Below, one piece after another: positions 27,353-37,700 of a stretch of 64,000 nt of DNA. The translations under genes and the position numbers were made by a program. The DNA comes from Rhizobium sp. 18065 (GTDB lineage: Bacteria > Pseudomonadota > Alphaproteobacteria > Rhizobiales > Rhizobiaceae), in assembly GCF_902706095.1 (NCBI RefSeq), contig NZ_CACSJP010000001.1:1054001-1118000 (forward strand), given 5' to 3'. Below the pieces are notes generated by a model. That model did no database searches. It was given only the letters and a program-made list of their open reading frames with translations, and was not told the origin of the DNA. Numbering within the stretch: the first letter of the stretch is position 1; each line of letters opens with the position of its first letter.

Positions 27353-27463
27353 TCCGATAGCCTTGTAAGCGTTCAATTGAAGCGAATTAAGTCAACGTAT
27401 CGACCTACGGATATCGCCAGGCAACCATCTTTGGTTCTCTGGTGCGAACTCTCTTCGTAACGC

Positions 27464-28573
27464 TCAGAACGCCTTGTCCATTGCGCCGATGATCTGCGCC
27501 TGATCGTCGCGGCTCAGATAGGGGTGCATCGGCAGGCTGAAGACCCGATCCGACAGATATTCGGTGTTTGCCAGGCTGCCTGAGATTCGGCAGAGATCCT
27601 TGTATGCAGGCTGCCGATGTAGCGGTGTTGGATAGTGAATGGCGGTCGGTATGCCGGAAGCATTCAAGACCTCCAGCAGTTTTTCCCGCTGTTCCGAGAT
27701 CACCGTGAATTGTGCCCAGACCGACGTGCGTTCCGCGCGCACTGCCACCGGCCGGACCAGGTTGTTGTTGGCGATCAACTCTATATAGCGCTGCCCGATT
27801 GCGATGCGGCGCTCCACCTCCCAGTCGAAACGCTCCAGTTTCGCCAGGACGACGGCGCACTGGATCGTATCCATGCGTCCACCGACGCCGATCCGGGTGT
27901 GGTAATAACGACGCTCCTGGCCGTGGACACGGATCTGTCGCATGATCTTGGCCAGATCCTCGCGATCCGTGAAGATTGCTCCTCCATCGCCGTAGCAACC
28001 GAGCGGCTTGCTCGGGAAAAAGCTTGTGCAGCCGATATGCGAAACATTGCAGGACTTCAGTCCACGATAGTCGGCGCCAAAGCTCTGCGCTGCATCCTCG
28101 ATCACAGTGATATTGCCATGCCGCGCGGCAATCGCGTTGATCGCATCCATGTCCGCAGTCTGCCCATAGAGCGAAACGGGAATAATTGCCCGGGTGCGTT
28201 CGGTAATCGCCGCTTCGATCAGCGAAGCGTCGATATTGCCGGTATCGCTTTCGACATCGACGAACACCGGAATGGCTCCAAGAAGGGCGATAACTTCTGC
28301 CGTGGCAATGAATGTGAAAGCCGTCGTAATCACTTCGTCACCCGGCTTAATGTCGAGTGCCATCAGCGAGATAAGCAAGGCCTCCGTGCCGGAGGCGACG
28401 GTGATGCAATGCGCCGATCCCGTGTAGGCCTCGAGCTTCTCCTCAAGCTCTCGGACTTCGGGGCCCATGATATATTGGCCGTGGTCGAGCACCTTCTGAA
28501 TCCGCGCATCGACTGACGGCTTGAGTTCGGTATACTGGCTCTTCAGATCAATGAACTGCAATTGTCTGGTCAT
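27464..28573 (-). CDS. wbpE: UDP-2-acetamido-3-amino-2,3-dideoxyglucuronate transaminase
   Basis: The 369-residue PLP enzyme of the DegT family starts [20 protein letters not shown], as WbpE/WlbC proteins do. [50 protein letters not shown] and [16 protein letters not shown] with the PLP-binding Lys are all present, followed by [18 protein letters not shown]. It aminates the 3-keto sugar made by the dehydrogenase WbpB. The start ATG 28573 overlaps the stop of the acetyltransferase gene by four bases. Confidence 0.9.
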   Translation of the reverse strand: MTRQLQFIDLKSQYTELKPSVDARIQKVLDHGQYIMGPEVRELEEKLEAYTGSAHCITVASGTEALLISLMALDIKPGDEVITTAFTFIATAEVIALLGAIPVFVDVESDTGNIDASLIEAAITERTRAIIPVSLYGQTADMDAINAIAARHGNITVIEDAAQSFGADYRGLKSCNVSHIGCTSFFPSKPLGCYGDGGAIFTDREDLAKIMRQIRVHGQERRYYHTRIGVGGRMDTIQCAVVLAKLERFDWEVERRIAIGQRYIELIANNNLVRPVAVRAERTSVWAQFTVISEQREKLLEVLNASGIPTAIHYPTPLHRQPAYKDLCRISGSLANTEYLSDRVFSLPMHPYLSRDDQAQIIGAMDKAF

Positions 28574-29130
28574 AAAGGTCTGCACTCTTCTGCCGAAATT
28601 TCATAACGATTGCCGCATTCGCAGCGCACTGTACCGGTACCTTTCAGCTGGGTGCCGCAACTGCACATCCAGCCTTTGCGCCGCGCCGGCACGCCGAGCA
28701 TCAACGCGTGTGGGGGAACAGGCGTGTTGACCACGGCGCCTGCGCCGACAAAGGCATTTTCCCCGATCGAGTTGCCGCAAACGATGGTGCAATTGGCACC
28801 CAGCGACACCCCGCGGCCGACCACCGTTTCCCGATATTCGGATTTGCGCGCAATGGCCGAGCGCGGATTGTAGACGTTGGTGAACACCACGCTCGGACCA
28901 CAAAAGACGTCGTCGCCGAGACGCACCGCATCGTAAACCGACACATTGTTCTGGACCTTGACGTTGTTGCCGATGATCACATCGTTGCCGACGAAGACAT
29001 TCTGACCGAAGGAGCATCCAGAACCAATCTTTGCGCCAGCGCAGATATGGGTCCAGTGCCAGACCCTGCTGCCGTCACCGATCTCGGCGCCTTCATCGAC
29101 GATCGCAGTTGGATGAATGGCAACAGGCAT
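28570..29130 (-). CDS. wbpD: UDP-2-acetamido-3-amino-glucuronate N-acetyltransferase
   Basis: From ATG 29130 the protein has 186 residues, nearly all in left-handed beta-helix hexapeptide repeats: [54 protein letters not shown] and [20 protein letters not shown]. The [14 protein letters not shown] segment is typical of WbpD/WlbB. A C-terminal four-Cys ribbon (CSCGTQL...CECGNRY) is appended, as often in this family. It acetylates the 3-amino group to give UDP-GlcNAc3NAcA. It lies between wbpB and wbpE with one-base and minus-four-base spacings. Confidence 0.9.
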   Translation of the reverse strand: MPVAIHPTAIVDEGAEIGDGSRVWHWTHICAGAKIGSGCSFGQNVFVGNDVIIGNNVKVQNNVSVYDAVRLGDDVFCGPSVVFTNVYNPRSAIARKSEYRETVVGRGVSLGANCTIVCGNSIGENAFVGAGAVVNTPVPPHALMLGVPARRKGWMCSCGTQLKGTGTVRCECGNRYEISAEECRPL

Positions 29131-29131
29131 G

Positions 29132-30193
29132 TCAGTAGTCCAGCGGCAGCGCGATACGCTTGCCATCGCGGGCCGAGAGGTAGGCGGCGATCAGTACCTC
29201 AAGCGACTTCAATCCCTCTCTGCCGTCGGTTTCCGGCTCTGCCTCGCCGCGCATCACGTTGATGACATTGTCGTAATAAAGGGGATGGCCAAAACCATAA
29301 ACGGAAGTGGTCGCATAGGATGCGCCGGCAACTTCCGCATCGTCGGGATGCGCTTCTTCGAATTCCCAGTGTGAAATCTCGTTAACGGCAACGCCGCCGA
29401 CGCGAACCGTGCCCTTTTCCCCGATGATGGTGATGCTGCCTTCAAGATTTTTCGGATAGGTCAGCATCGTCACGTTCATCGAACCAAGCGCACCGGAACG
29501 CCAGCGGACACCCAACACCGCTGTGTCTTCGGTCTCGATATTACGAGCAAGCGTCGCGGTATAGGCTTGAAGGCTTTCGATCGGTCCGATCAACCAGTCC
29601 AGCAGATCCACATAGTGGCTGGCCTGGTTCATCAGCGCGCCGCCATCGAACTCCCATGTGCCGCGCCAGGAGGCGCTGTCGTAATATTCCTGCGGACGGG
29701 TCCAGAAGACGTTGAGGTTGACCATGTAGATCCGGCCGAAGCGCTTTTGCTCGACCGCTCGCTTGAGAAGTTGCAAGGTGGCATTGCGACGGTTTTGTTT
29801 GACCACAAACAGCCGGACATTGGCCTCGTCGCAAGCCTTGACCATCCGAAGCCCGTCCTGCCAGCGTGTCGCCATCGGTTTTTCGGTCATCACGTGACGC
29901 CCGCTGGCGGCGATTTCGGCGGTCTGCTCCGCGTGCAGGCCACTCGGCGTGGTCAACACGACGATATCGGCCTCGGTCGAGACGAGCAGATCAGACAGTC
30001 TTGAATGACCGGTGGCGCCGGTCAGTTCCGTGGCTTTCGCCAAGGCGTCCGGGTCGATGTCGCAGACGTCGACGATCTCCACGCGATTGCCATGCTGTTT
30101 CATGGCGCTGAAATGGTTTTGCGCGATACGGCCGCAGCCAACCAGCGCAAACTTGATTTTCCGATCCGTGATCGGGGCGGCGAAACTGCGCAT
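29132..30193 (-). CDS. wbpB: UDP-N-acetylglucosaminuronate 3-dehydrogenase (Gfo/Idh/MocA family)
   Basis: The 353-residue protein has the N-terminal NAD-binding fold ([19 protein letters not shown]), [14 protein letters not shown], and the catalytic [14 protein letters not shown] near residue 100. [17 protein letters not shown] and [20 protein letters not shown] are typical of WbpB/WlbA. It oxidises UDP-GlcNAcA at C3 so that WbpE can aminate it. The gene directly follows wbpA with two bases between them. Confidence 0.9.
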   Translation of the reverse strand: MRSFAAPITDRKIKFALVGCGRIAQNHFSAMKQHGNRVEIVDVCDIDPDALAKATELTGATGHSRLSDLLVSTEADIVVLTTPSGLHAEQTAEIAASGRHVMTEKPMATRWQDGLRMVKACDEANVRLFVVKQNRRNATLQLLKRAVEQKRFGRIYMVNLNVFWTRPQEYYDSASWRGTWEFDGGALMNQASHYVDLLDWLIGPIESLQAYTATLARNIETEDTAVLGVRWRSGALGSMNVTMLTYPKNLEGSITIIGEKGTVRVGGVAVNEISHWEFEEAHPDDAEVAGASYATTSVYGFGHPLYYDNVINVMRGEAEPETDGREGLKSLEVLIAAYLSARDGKRIALPLDY

Positions 30194-30195
30194 GA

Positions 30196-31500
30196 TCAGG
30201 CCTTCACAATGTGGCTGGAGGGCTCGAGATAACGACCGCGCGAATCCACGATCAACTGCGAATGCTTGCTGATCATCTCATAGTCGAAACGATCATGATC
30301 CGTTGCCAGCAGTACACAGTCGTAACTTGCAAGTGTTTCTGCTGTCAGGGAGACGCTTTTCAGGTCGAAACTGTGGTCGCGCATCTTTGGGAATGCCGGG
30401 ATATGCGGGTCGCTATAGGCAATTTCCGCACCGAGGTCGCGCAGGCGTTCCATCAAGGCGACCGACGGCGACTCGCGCATGTCGTCGACATTCTTCTTGT
30501 AGGCGATGCCGAGCACCAGGATTTTGCTTCCTGCAATCGATTTGCGGACAGCATTCAGTGCCGACGTGATCTTCGATATGACATAGTCCGGCATCGAGGA
30601 ATTGATCTCACCGGCGAGTTCGATGAAGCGGGTGTGAACCCCGAACTCGCGAGCCTTCCAGGTCAGGTAGAAAGGATCGATCGGAATGCAGTGTCCGCCA
30701 AGGCCGGGGCCGGGGTAATATGCCACAAATCCGAAAGGTTTTGTGGCTGCTGCGCGGATAACCTCATGTATGTCGATACCCATCTTGTCGGCAACGATCT
30801 TCATCTCGTTGACCAGGCCAATGTTCACCGCTCTGTGAATGTTTTCCAGAAGTTTGGTCAGTTCCGCAGCGCGTGTTGAGCTAACGGGCACAACCTGGTC
30901 GATCACTTGACCATAAAGAGCCATGCCCGCCTCGAGACAGTTCGGGGTGCAGCCGCCGCAAACCTTGGGAATGGTGTTGGTGGTGAAATTCGCGTTGCCT
31001 GGATCTTCGCGTTCGGGAGAGAAGACGAGGAAGATGTCTTCGCCGATCGTGTGACCGAAGCGTTCGATCCGCGGCCGCAATTCTTCGTCGGTGGTGCCGG
31101 GATAGGTCGTGCTCTCAAGCGATACGATCTGGCCTTGACGCATGTGGGGAGCCAGTGCTTCCACAGTGTTCATGACGAAGCTCAGATCCGGTTCGCGATA
31201 TTTGTTCAGCGGTGTCGGCACACATAGAATGAGTGCATCGACCTCGGAGGCGCGCGAAAAATCGGTAGTGGCATCAAAGCCTTGCTCGATAGCCCGAGCG
31301 ACGGAATTGTCGGGGATGTGTTCGATATAGCTCTTGCCGGCGAGCAGTTTGTCGACCTTATCGCGATCTATATCGAAGCCCACAACCTTGTAGCCGACCT
31401 CGCAGTAGCGCAGGAGAAGCGGTAGCCCCACATAGCCCAGTCCTACGATCCCTATAGTCGCCTGCTTGGCATTGAGGCTTTCAATCAAACGCGCTTTCAC
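30196..31500 (-). CDS. wbpA: UDP-N-acetyl-D-glucosamine 6-dehydrogenase
   Basis: The 434-residue enzyme of the UDP-glucose/GDP-mannose dehydrogenase family oxidises UDP-GlcNAc to UDP-GlcNAc[20 protein letters not shown] is the NAD-binding loop, followed by [42 protein letters not shown], and [20 protein letters not shown] with the catalytic Cys. The GTG start at 31500 is chosen because GGAAGGA lies eight bases upstream; TTG 31515 would put the start before that site. It is the first gene of the wbp unit, so the main promoter should lie just upstream. Confidence 0.9.
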   Translation of the reverse strand: MKARLIESLNAKQATIGIVGLGYVGLPLLLRYCEVGYKVVGFDIDRDKVDKLLAGKSYIEHIPDNSVARAIEQGFDATTDFSRASEVDALILCVPTPLNKYREPDLSFVMNTVEALAPHMRQGQIVSLESTTYPGTTDEELRPRIERFGHTIGEDIFLVFSPEREDPGNANFTTNTIPKVCGGCTPNCLEAGMALYGQVIDQVVPVSSTRAAELTKLLENIHRAVNIGLVNEMKIVADKMGIDIHEVIRAAATKPFGFVAYYPGPGLGGHCIPIDPFYLTWKAREFGVHTRFIELAGEINSSMPDYVISKITSALNAVRKSIAGSKILVLGIAYKKNVDDMRESPSVALMERLRDLGAEIAYSDPHIPAFPKMRDHSFDLKSVSLTAETLASYDCVLLATDHDRFDYEMISKHSQLIVDSRGRYLEPSSHIVKA

Positions 31501-32240
31501 AGATTTTCCTTCCAAGCCAAGTTTTGCGGATCAAGCCGCGCTTGGCCGTTCCACCGAACATCATTCGTGGGCTGCTATATCAAGAACGAATGAAAAGGAA
31601 AATCCACAATCACCGATTGGCCCATGCCAAAGCATCCAGAATTTAAGACAAACAGCATTTTCCACATTTATATTGGAAGAATGGCGCGTTTAAGGCTCGT
31701 GACCTGCCTGGCGCGCCGCGGAGACGCCAGACGACCGTTATGTCCCCCGTCATTTATCGTGCGCAGAGCAGGTGCCTGCCGTTCCCGCAGATGCCAGGAG
31801 CCGTGTTTTCGATCTGACGTTACGGTAGTGATGACACACGAAATTTCTTCATCTTGTTGATCGTCGGTCATGTTGCTCCGCGGTGGCAAGCACAGGTGGT
31901 ACAGAAGTGGCGCTCGTCAACAGCGTAGCCGTGATACGGCGTCCCCTGATATGGGCGCGCGTTGTCTTGTTTCACGTAGCCCACCTTCATTTCCATTGAA
32001 GGTGAACAGCCTGTCTGCGCGGATGAGCTTCAAGGTCGGTTTAATAGGAAACTGCGAAGCGACTTGGAATCTCAGCAGAAGTAACGCTAGGTCGTCGCTG
32101 CCGGCGTCAAGGCAGATCTGTTCTGCCGGGGCAAGTTGGTGGTTTGTCTTGGCCGGCTCATCGACATACGCCGATGAACGTTGGCCAAATACGCGGCCGG
32201 ATGAGCCTAGGCCTTTAGTTGCAGGCACAGTCGTGACGTG
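31501..32240. other. Gene-free region upstream of the O-antigen cluster
   Basis: No intact gene is supported here. The first ~150 bp should hold the wbpA promoter, though no convincing -35/-10 pair was picked out. The remainder to 32240 has open frames of mixed composition that look like decayed coding sequence leading into the two relic genes that follow. Confidence 0.4.
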
Positions 32241-32276
32241 TCTCAAAGGCCCGGAACCTCGGGGAATGCAAGGCTT

Positions 32277-32490
32277 CTATTTCCCCAGACCGGCTTCGTA
32301 CGCAGACGGTACGGTGGAGAACGCTTCCATGGCACTGCGAAGGTTCGGATATGCCATGGCTGCGACGGCCCCGAGTATGGCTGAAGCCAGCACGGCGGGC
32401 TCAGCCGCAGTGGGCGCCTGCCCCGGTTTTCCGCAGACGTCTGCGAGAAGCGCGCGCGAGCGGGTTCGTACTTGCCCCCCCCGTTGATCG
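32277..32490 (-). pseudogene. FGGY-family carbohydrate kinase relic (C-terminal part)
   Basis: On the minus strand, AINGGGK (in one frame, near 32490) is followed after a frameshift by ALLADVCGKPGQAPTAAEPA and then VLASAILGAVAAMAYPNLRS and AMEAFSTV. This matches the end of ribulokinase/xylulokinase-type FGGY kinases (NGGASRS...LLADVTG...EPVLLGAAILGAVAAGAYP). The N-terminal part is missing and the frame is broken, so this is a non-functional remnant of a sugar kinase. Confidence 0.65.
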
Positions 32491-32524
32491 CCACCCACTT
32501 GATGGCAACCCGTTCCATTGCCTG

Positions 32525-33155
32525 TGCAACGGGCGCTTGGTCGCTTCTGGGCCTGCAGTCGATTTCGACCGGACTCGCCTTGTTCATCACATGGTCGGAG
32601 AGAATTTGCTCGATCTTCCGGATTGGTCGTTTTCGGTCTCTCCGGGTGAGATCACCGGCATCGCCGGCTTGATCGGTTCCTGCCGCAGCGAGATGGTCAG
32701 GGCCGTCATGGGTCACACCACGTGCAATTTCGATGGCGGCAGGATCTGGCTCGACGGTCGCGATATCCACTATGCGTTGCCGGCGCACGCCGATGGGTTC
32801 GCCTATGTCAGCGAAGACCGCAAGCTCGACGCGTCTTCGATGCCATGAGCATTCGCAGGAACCATTGAGCCGGGATCGCTTGCCAAGTTCGACCGGGACA
32901 AATTCCTCGTTCACTTTGCCAGGCTGCAGGATCTCGCCAGAAGCTGGTCTGAGAGGCGTTCGATTCCCAACATCGGGGAGAACCAGTTCGTGCTGAATCT
33001 CTCCGGCGGTAACCGGCAGAAGGTCGTCCTCGTCAAGCCGCCCGCCCAGAAGCCGAGATTGGCAATCTTCCACGAGCCGACGCGCGGCGTCGAAAAAGCG
33101 GCTCGATCGCCGTCGAATTTTCGCGGGCGGGCGCGACCGCAGCAGCAATCCTGAA
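32525..33155 (+). pseudogene. Sugar ABC transporter ATPase relic (RbsA/AraG type, second half)
   Basis: The plus-strand frame reads NGRLVASGPAVDFDRTRLVH, then FSVSPGEITGIAGLIGSCRS and FAYVSEDRKLDASSMP, which is the middle of a double-domain sugar ABC ATPase, with a degraded second Walker A. A TGA at 32846 interrupts it. The MSIRRN that should follow is in another frame. Further on, NLSGGNRQKVVLVKPPAQKP and FHEPTRGVEKA match the C-terminal signature and Walker B. Homology stops near 33110. The gene is a decayed partner of the neighbouring kinase relic. Confidence 0.8.
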
Positions 33156-33467
33156 TGCGGCGGTGAAATGGAAAAAGGGCAGGGGATCGGCCTCGCTCCA
33201 GTTTCAGTCCGTTGAGGTACCGTAAATTGTAATCGCTCTAGGTAATTGAAAATTAATCATAAACCGATTGTCCGTAAGGCAATCGTTAACCCTGTTTCAC
33301 CTATAAAAAAAGCGCTTCCACAAGGTCATGCGTTGCGAAGTTTTCGGTTTTTGTTCTGCGTTGGGGAGGGCGCCATCCACGGTGCCCTCCCGCCGCCGTT
33401 TGTCGCAGCCACTGACTTGGGCGGGGATGCACCAACGCCGCGTCAGAGCTAATCTCCTCCCTGCAGT

Positions 33468-33504
33468 CAAAAAAACACCCCCGGCGTGCAAGCGGCCGGA
33501 GGTG
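33468..33504 (-). terminator. Rho-independent terminator of the lipoprotein gene
   Basis: Read on the minus strand, a 10-bp stem CACCTCCGGC/GCCGGGGGTG (one G-T pair) with a nine-base loop is followed by seven T. It starts about 30 bp after the stop of the lipoprotein gene. Confidence 0.85.
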
Positions 33505-33531
33505 GATTTTCACGTGCCTTTATGCGGGTTG

Positions 33532-33945
33532 TCAGGCGCCGCCGAGGAATTCCTCGCAATAGCTCTGGCCGCCATTGACGCCGGGGCGGTCGACAACGGT
33601 GCGCACGCTGCGGATGATGTAGTCCGGCGACACCGTCAGTTGCACTTCGCAGCGCAGATATTCGGTGCGCGCCTTGCTGATGATCTTGCCCTTCTTGCCA
33701 TCGACCTGCTCATAGACTGCCGGCACCACACGGGTCTTGTGCCCGCCGCGCCAGGTGTAGATCGTCGAACTGCCGGCCGCAGCGTCGCCCACCGGCGGGC
33801 CGAACTTGGCAAAAAAGACGCCGGCCTGCTGGCCGTTCCAGCGGGCCTCGACATCATTCTTGGCGATGCCCGTCGTCGTGCAGCCCGCCAAAGCAACGGC
33901 CAGGCCGAGTGTCGCGCCTGCCTTGATCATACCGCGGAAGTTCAT
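33532..33945 (-). CDS. Small lipoprotein of unknown function
   Basis: From ATG 33945 the product has 137 residues. A lipoprotein signal peptide is clear: MNFRGMIKAGATLGLAVALAGC, with the lipobox Cys at residue 22. The mature part carries ARWNGQQAGVFFAKFGPP and STIYTWRGGHKTRV, then CEVQLTVSPDYIIRSVR and a C-terminal SYCEEFLGG. This pattern recurs in short rhizobial lipoproteins with no known role. A longer frame upstream of 33945 lacks homology and would spoil the signal peptide. It has its own terminator. Confidence 0.75.
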   Translation of the reverse strand: MNFRGMIKAGATLGLAVALAGCTTTGIAKNDVEARWNGQQAGVFFAKFGPPVGDAAAGSSTIYTWRGGHKTRVVPAVYEQVDGKKGKIISKARTEYLRCEVQLTVSPDYIIRSVRTVVDRPGVNGGQSYCEEFLGGA

Positions 33946-34370
33946 TGTCCTGTCCCTCAAGCCCATCTGTCCCGAAAGCGCCCGGCACCCAGCCCCTGCT
34001 GGCTCCTCAAAAGGCACCAATTCCCGTTCAAGGCTTTATCCTCAAATCGAGGCTTGGGAAATCTGTCTTCACACGTTGAACATGCTATTTTTGCTTAGCT
34101 GATGCGAGCCTGCAACGACGCCTGAGGCAAACCGCCGCGCCGCGCGGTGCAAGCCCCTTGTAACGGTGGCAAATGGCACATGCGGCCGCGCGTTAGCGCC
34201 GCTTTGGCGCAACCTGCCGGACCCGGACGCAGCAGTCAGGCTTTCAGAAAATTAAGGACTTTCAGACGCCTGGCAGCCGGCCTTGGCGACGTCTCCATCT
34301 TTCTTTCGAGTTTTTTGGCTTGCCGTCTTGTGCAACAAAATTCGCTGGTCTATAGAGGCGCCGCTGGTCA
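33946..34370. other. Intergenic region before tRNA-Pro
   Basis: No gene is supported in these 425 bp. The part near 33950 should contain the lipoprotein promoter, and the part before 34371 the tRNA-Pro promoter. Confidence 0.5.
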
Positions 34371-34447
34371 CGGAGTGTAGCGCAGTCTGGTAGCGCACCA
34401 CGTTCGGGACGTGGGGGTCGCAAGTTCGAATCTTGCCACTCCGACCA
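34371..34447 (+). tRNA. tRNA-Pro (anticodon CGG)
   Basis: The 77-nt gene has acceptor stem CGGAGTG/CACTCCG, discriminator A and encoded CCA. The D arm is AGCGCAGTCTGGTAGCGC, the anticodon loop reads TTCGGGA with CGG, and the T arm is GCAAGTTCGAATCTTGC. No duplicate of its 3' end or integrase is seen next to it. The 258 bp between it and putA hold no gene. Confidence 0.95.
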
Positions 34448-34705
34448 GCCGTAACCCTCGCTCATTGCGACCGAAATCCAGGGTTCAAATCCTTCCCGAA
34501 TTTTCCGAACCGAATTAACCGAGTGGCAGCTTTATCGTCGGGGGCTATGACAGCTTGCAAGCCGCTCTTCGAAGCGGGCAGAGCCAATTCCGCAATGATG
34601 TCCGCAAGCCAATCCGGATGGCATTCAAAAAGTGTTCGCTGTTCGTCATCCGTCTCTAAGACGATAGAGATTGGCCGCGACCGGCGAGGATCGCGGCCAT
34701 CATGT

Positions 34706-37700
34706 TCAGCCGATTGTCATCAGGCTTGCATTGCCTCCGGCTGCAGCCGTGTTGATCGAGGTGGAAACCTCTTCCAGCAGCCAGTTGAGGCAATAGGCGC
34801 CCGCGTCGTTTGACAGCTCTTCGGTCGTAGCGGCCTGAACCAGCACCAGCGGGCCATCGAGCTTGGCGATCCGACCGTTCACATCCTTGACCCGGGCTTC
34901 GTCACCTTCGACCAGCGCGCCGGCAAACGGCCCTGCCGCATTCCAGTCGGAACGCCATGAAAGGCGCGCCACGACCGAGGCGGGAAGGGCGGTCAGGGCC
35001 GCTTCGAGACTGGCCGCCTCGTCGATCATCACGTCATTGCCGGTTGCCAGCGCCGCTGCGAGCTGGCGGAACAGCCCTTTCAGCGTCGTCGGCACGAGAA
35101 GAATGCGCCCGCGCGGATGGAGGGCATAAAGATTGAGCTCCCCGACAGGACCGACCAGCTCCTGCTTCAGGCCGAGCGCCGAAACCTCGGCCAGTTCACG
35201 GGCTGCTTCCGCATCGGCATTGTGTCCGCGGCGGCCGAGCCACGAGGCGAAGTCACGCAGCGCCGGATCGGTATGCACCGAGCTGTGACGGGGTGGTACG
35301 GGAGCCCGCTGCACCAGACGGCCGATATAGAGCGGTCCGCCGGCCTTCGGCCCCGTGCCGGACAGGCCACGCCCGCCAAACGGCTGAACGCCGACAACGG
35401 CACCGATGATATTGCGGTTGACGTAGAGATTGCCCGCCTTGATCTTGCTGGTGACGTGCTCGATGGTCTCATCCAGCCGTGTGTGCAGGCCGAAGGTCAG
35501 GCCGTAACCGGACTCGTTCACCTCGTCGATGAGACGGTCGAGGTCGTCGCGGCGGTATCGGATCACGTGCAGCACCGGGCCGAACACCTCGCGGGTCAGG
35601 TCCGACATCTTGTGGAGTTCGATGATCGTCGGCGGGACGAAAGTACCGGCGTTTGCGCCCTCGGGCAGGGGCAGCTGTTCCACCTTGCAGCCCAGCGACC
35701 GCATGCGCTCGATGTGTTTTTCAATCTCCGATTTGGCTGAGTCATTGATCACCGGGCCGATGTCGATGTTGAGCCTGTCCGTACGGCCGATGCTGAGCTC
35801 CTTGAGCGCGCCCTTGAGCATGTTCAGCGTGCGGTCGGCGATGTCCTCCTGCAGGCAAAGCACGCGCAGCGCCGAGCACCGTTGGCCGGCGCTGTCGAAG
35901 GCGGATGCGATGACGTCGAACACCACCTGCTCTGCGAGTGCGGAGGAGTCGACGATCATGCCGTTCTGGCCACCCGTTTCCGCAATCAGCGGGACCGGCT
36001 TTCCCGTCGCCGACAGCCGCTCGGAAAGCTGCGCCTGGATCTGCCGCGCCACTTCGGTCGAGCCGGTAAACATCACCCCGGCGGTCTCAGACGCCGCGAC
36101 CAGGGCAGCACCCAGGCGACCGCTACCGGGCACGAACTGCAGCGCGCCACGCGGAACGCCTGCTTCATGCAGGATCTTGACGCTCTCGAAGGCGATGATC
36201 GGCGTGACGCCAGCGGGCTTCGCCATGACCGAATTGCCGGCCACCAGCGCGGCCGCGACCTGGCCGGTGAAGATGGCCAGCGGGAAATTCCACGGGCTGA
36301 TGCACAGAACGGCGCCGAGCGGCGCGTGCGAAGGACCGAGGGTCTTTCGCGCCTCCACGGCGTAGTAGCGCAGGAAATCGATGGCTTCACGGACTTCGCC
36401 AACGGCGTTTGCGGCAGACTTTCCGGCCTCGCGCATGGCGATCGCCATCAGCATTTCCAGCCGCTCCTGCATCAGGTCTGCGGCCCGTTCGAGGCACCTG
36501 GCGCGGTCGGCGGGCGTGGTGGCAGCCCACTCGGCCACGCCCTCGGCCGCCATTCTGGCGATACGGCCCGCATCCTCGACCTTGAGCTCGGTCACCATGC
36601 CGACGACATCGCCATGATCCGCAGGATTGACGATAGGCCTTGTATCGCCGTCCAGCGACCCGTCAGCCAGCAGCGGCGTTGCGTGCCAGTCCTGTGCGAG
36701 TGTTCCCTCAAACTTGCGCGCCAGAGATGACAGCGTCGCCTCGTTGGAGAGGTCGAGGCCTTTGGAATTTTGGCGCTCGCGGCCGTAAAGCGAGGACGGC
36801 AGGGCGATCTGGTCATGCGGCATGCCGACAACGGGCATCGCCTGGACGATATCCACCGGATCGGCGATCAGTTCGTCGACCGACACGTTTTCGTCCGAAA
36901 TGCGGTTGACGAACGAGGAGTTTGCGCCGTTCTCCAGAAGCCTGCGCACCAGATAGGCGAGCAGGGTCTCATGCGTGCCGACGGGCGCATAGATGCGGCA
37001 GGGGCGGTCGAGCTTGGCCTTGCCGACGACCTCGTCGTAAAGCGGCTCGCCCATGCCGTGAAGGCACTGGAACTCATAGGTGCCGACTTTGAACTCTGGC
37101 CCCGCCAGGTGATAGATCGTCGCCAGCGACTGGGCGTTGTGCGTGGCAAATTGCGGGAAGACGGCATCCGGCGCGGCCAACAGTTTGCGGGCGCAGGCGA
37201 TATACGCGACATCGGTGTGAATCTTGCGGGTATAGACCGGAAATCCTTCCAACCCGTCGAGCTGCGCGCGCTTGATCTCGGCATCCCAGTAGGCGCCCTT
37301 GACCAGTCGAACCATGATCCGCCGGTTCGAGCGCTTCGCCAGATCGATAATGTAGTCGAGCACGAAGGGGCAGCGCTTGCCATAGGCCTGAACCACGAAT
37401 CCGAGGCCGTTCCAGTCGGCGAGGTCCGTGTCCAGGCTGAGTTCTTCGAGCAGGTCCAGCGAAAGCTCAAGCCTGTCGGCTTCCTCGGCGTCGATGTTCA
37501 GCCCGATGTCGTAGGTCTTCGACAGCAGCGCCAGACGTTTAACCAGCGGCAGCAGTTCACCCATGACGCGTTGCGTCTGGCTGCGGCTGTAGCGCGGGTG
37601 AAGGGCGGAGAGTTTGATGGAAATTCCAGGACCTTCGTAAACGCCGCGACCAGCCGATGCCTTGCCGATCGCATGGATGGCGTTTTCGTAATCGCGCAGA

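Noticed and set aside
32243..33148. 301-codon minus-strand frame across the relic region
   Set aside because: Most of it is antisense to the ABC ATPase relic. Only a short part near 32473-32490 has kinase-like content, and that was reported as a pseudogene.
33364..33391. GGGAGGGC...GCCCTCCC hairpin
   Set aside because: It has no T tract on either strand and no gene ending nearby in the right direction; the terminator at 33468-33504 already serves the lipoprotein gene.
34466..34500. T-arm-like GGGTTCAAATCC after tRNA-Pro
   Set aside because: No acceptor, D or anticodon stem can be built around it, so it is not a second tRNA or an attachment copy.
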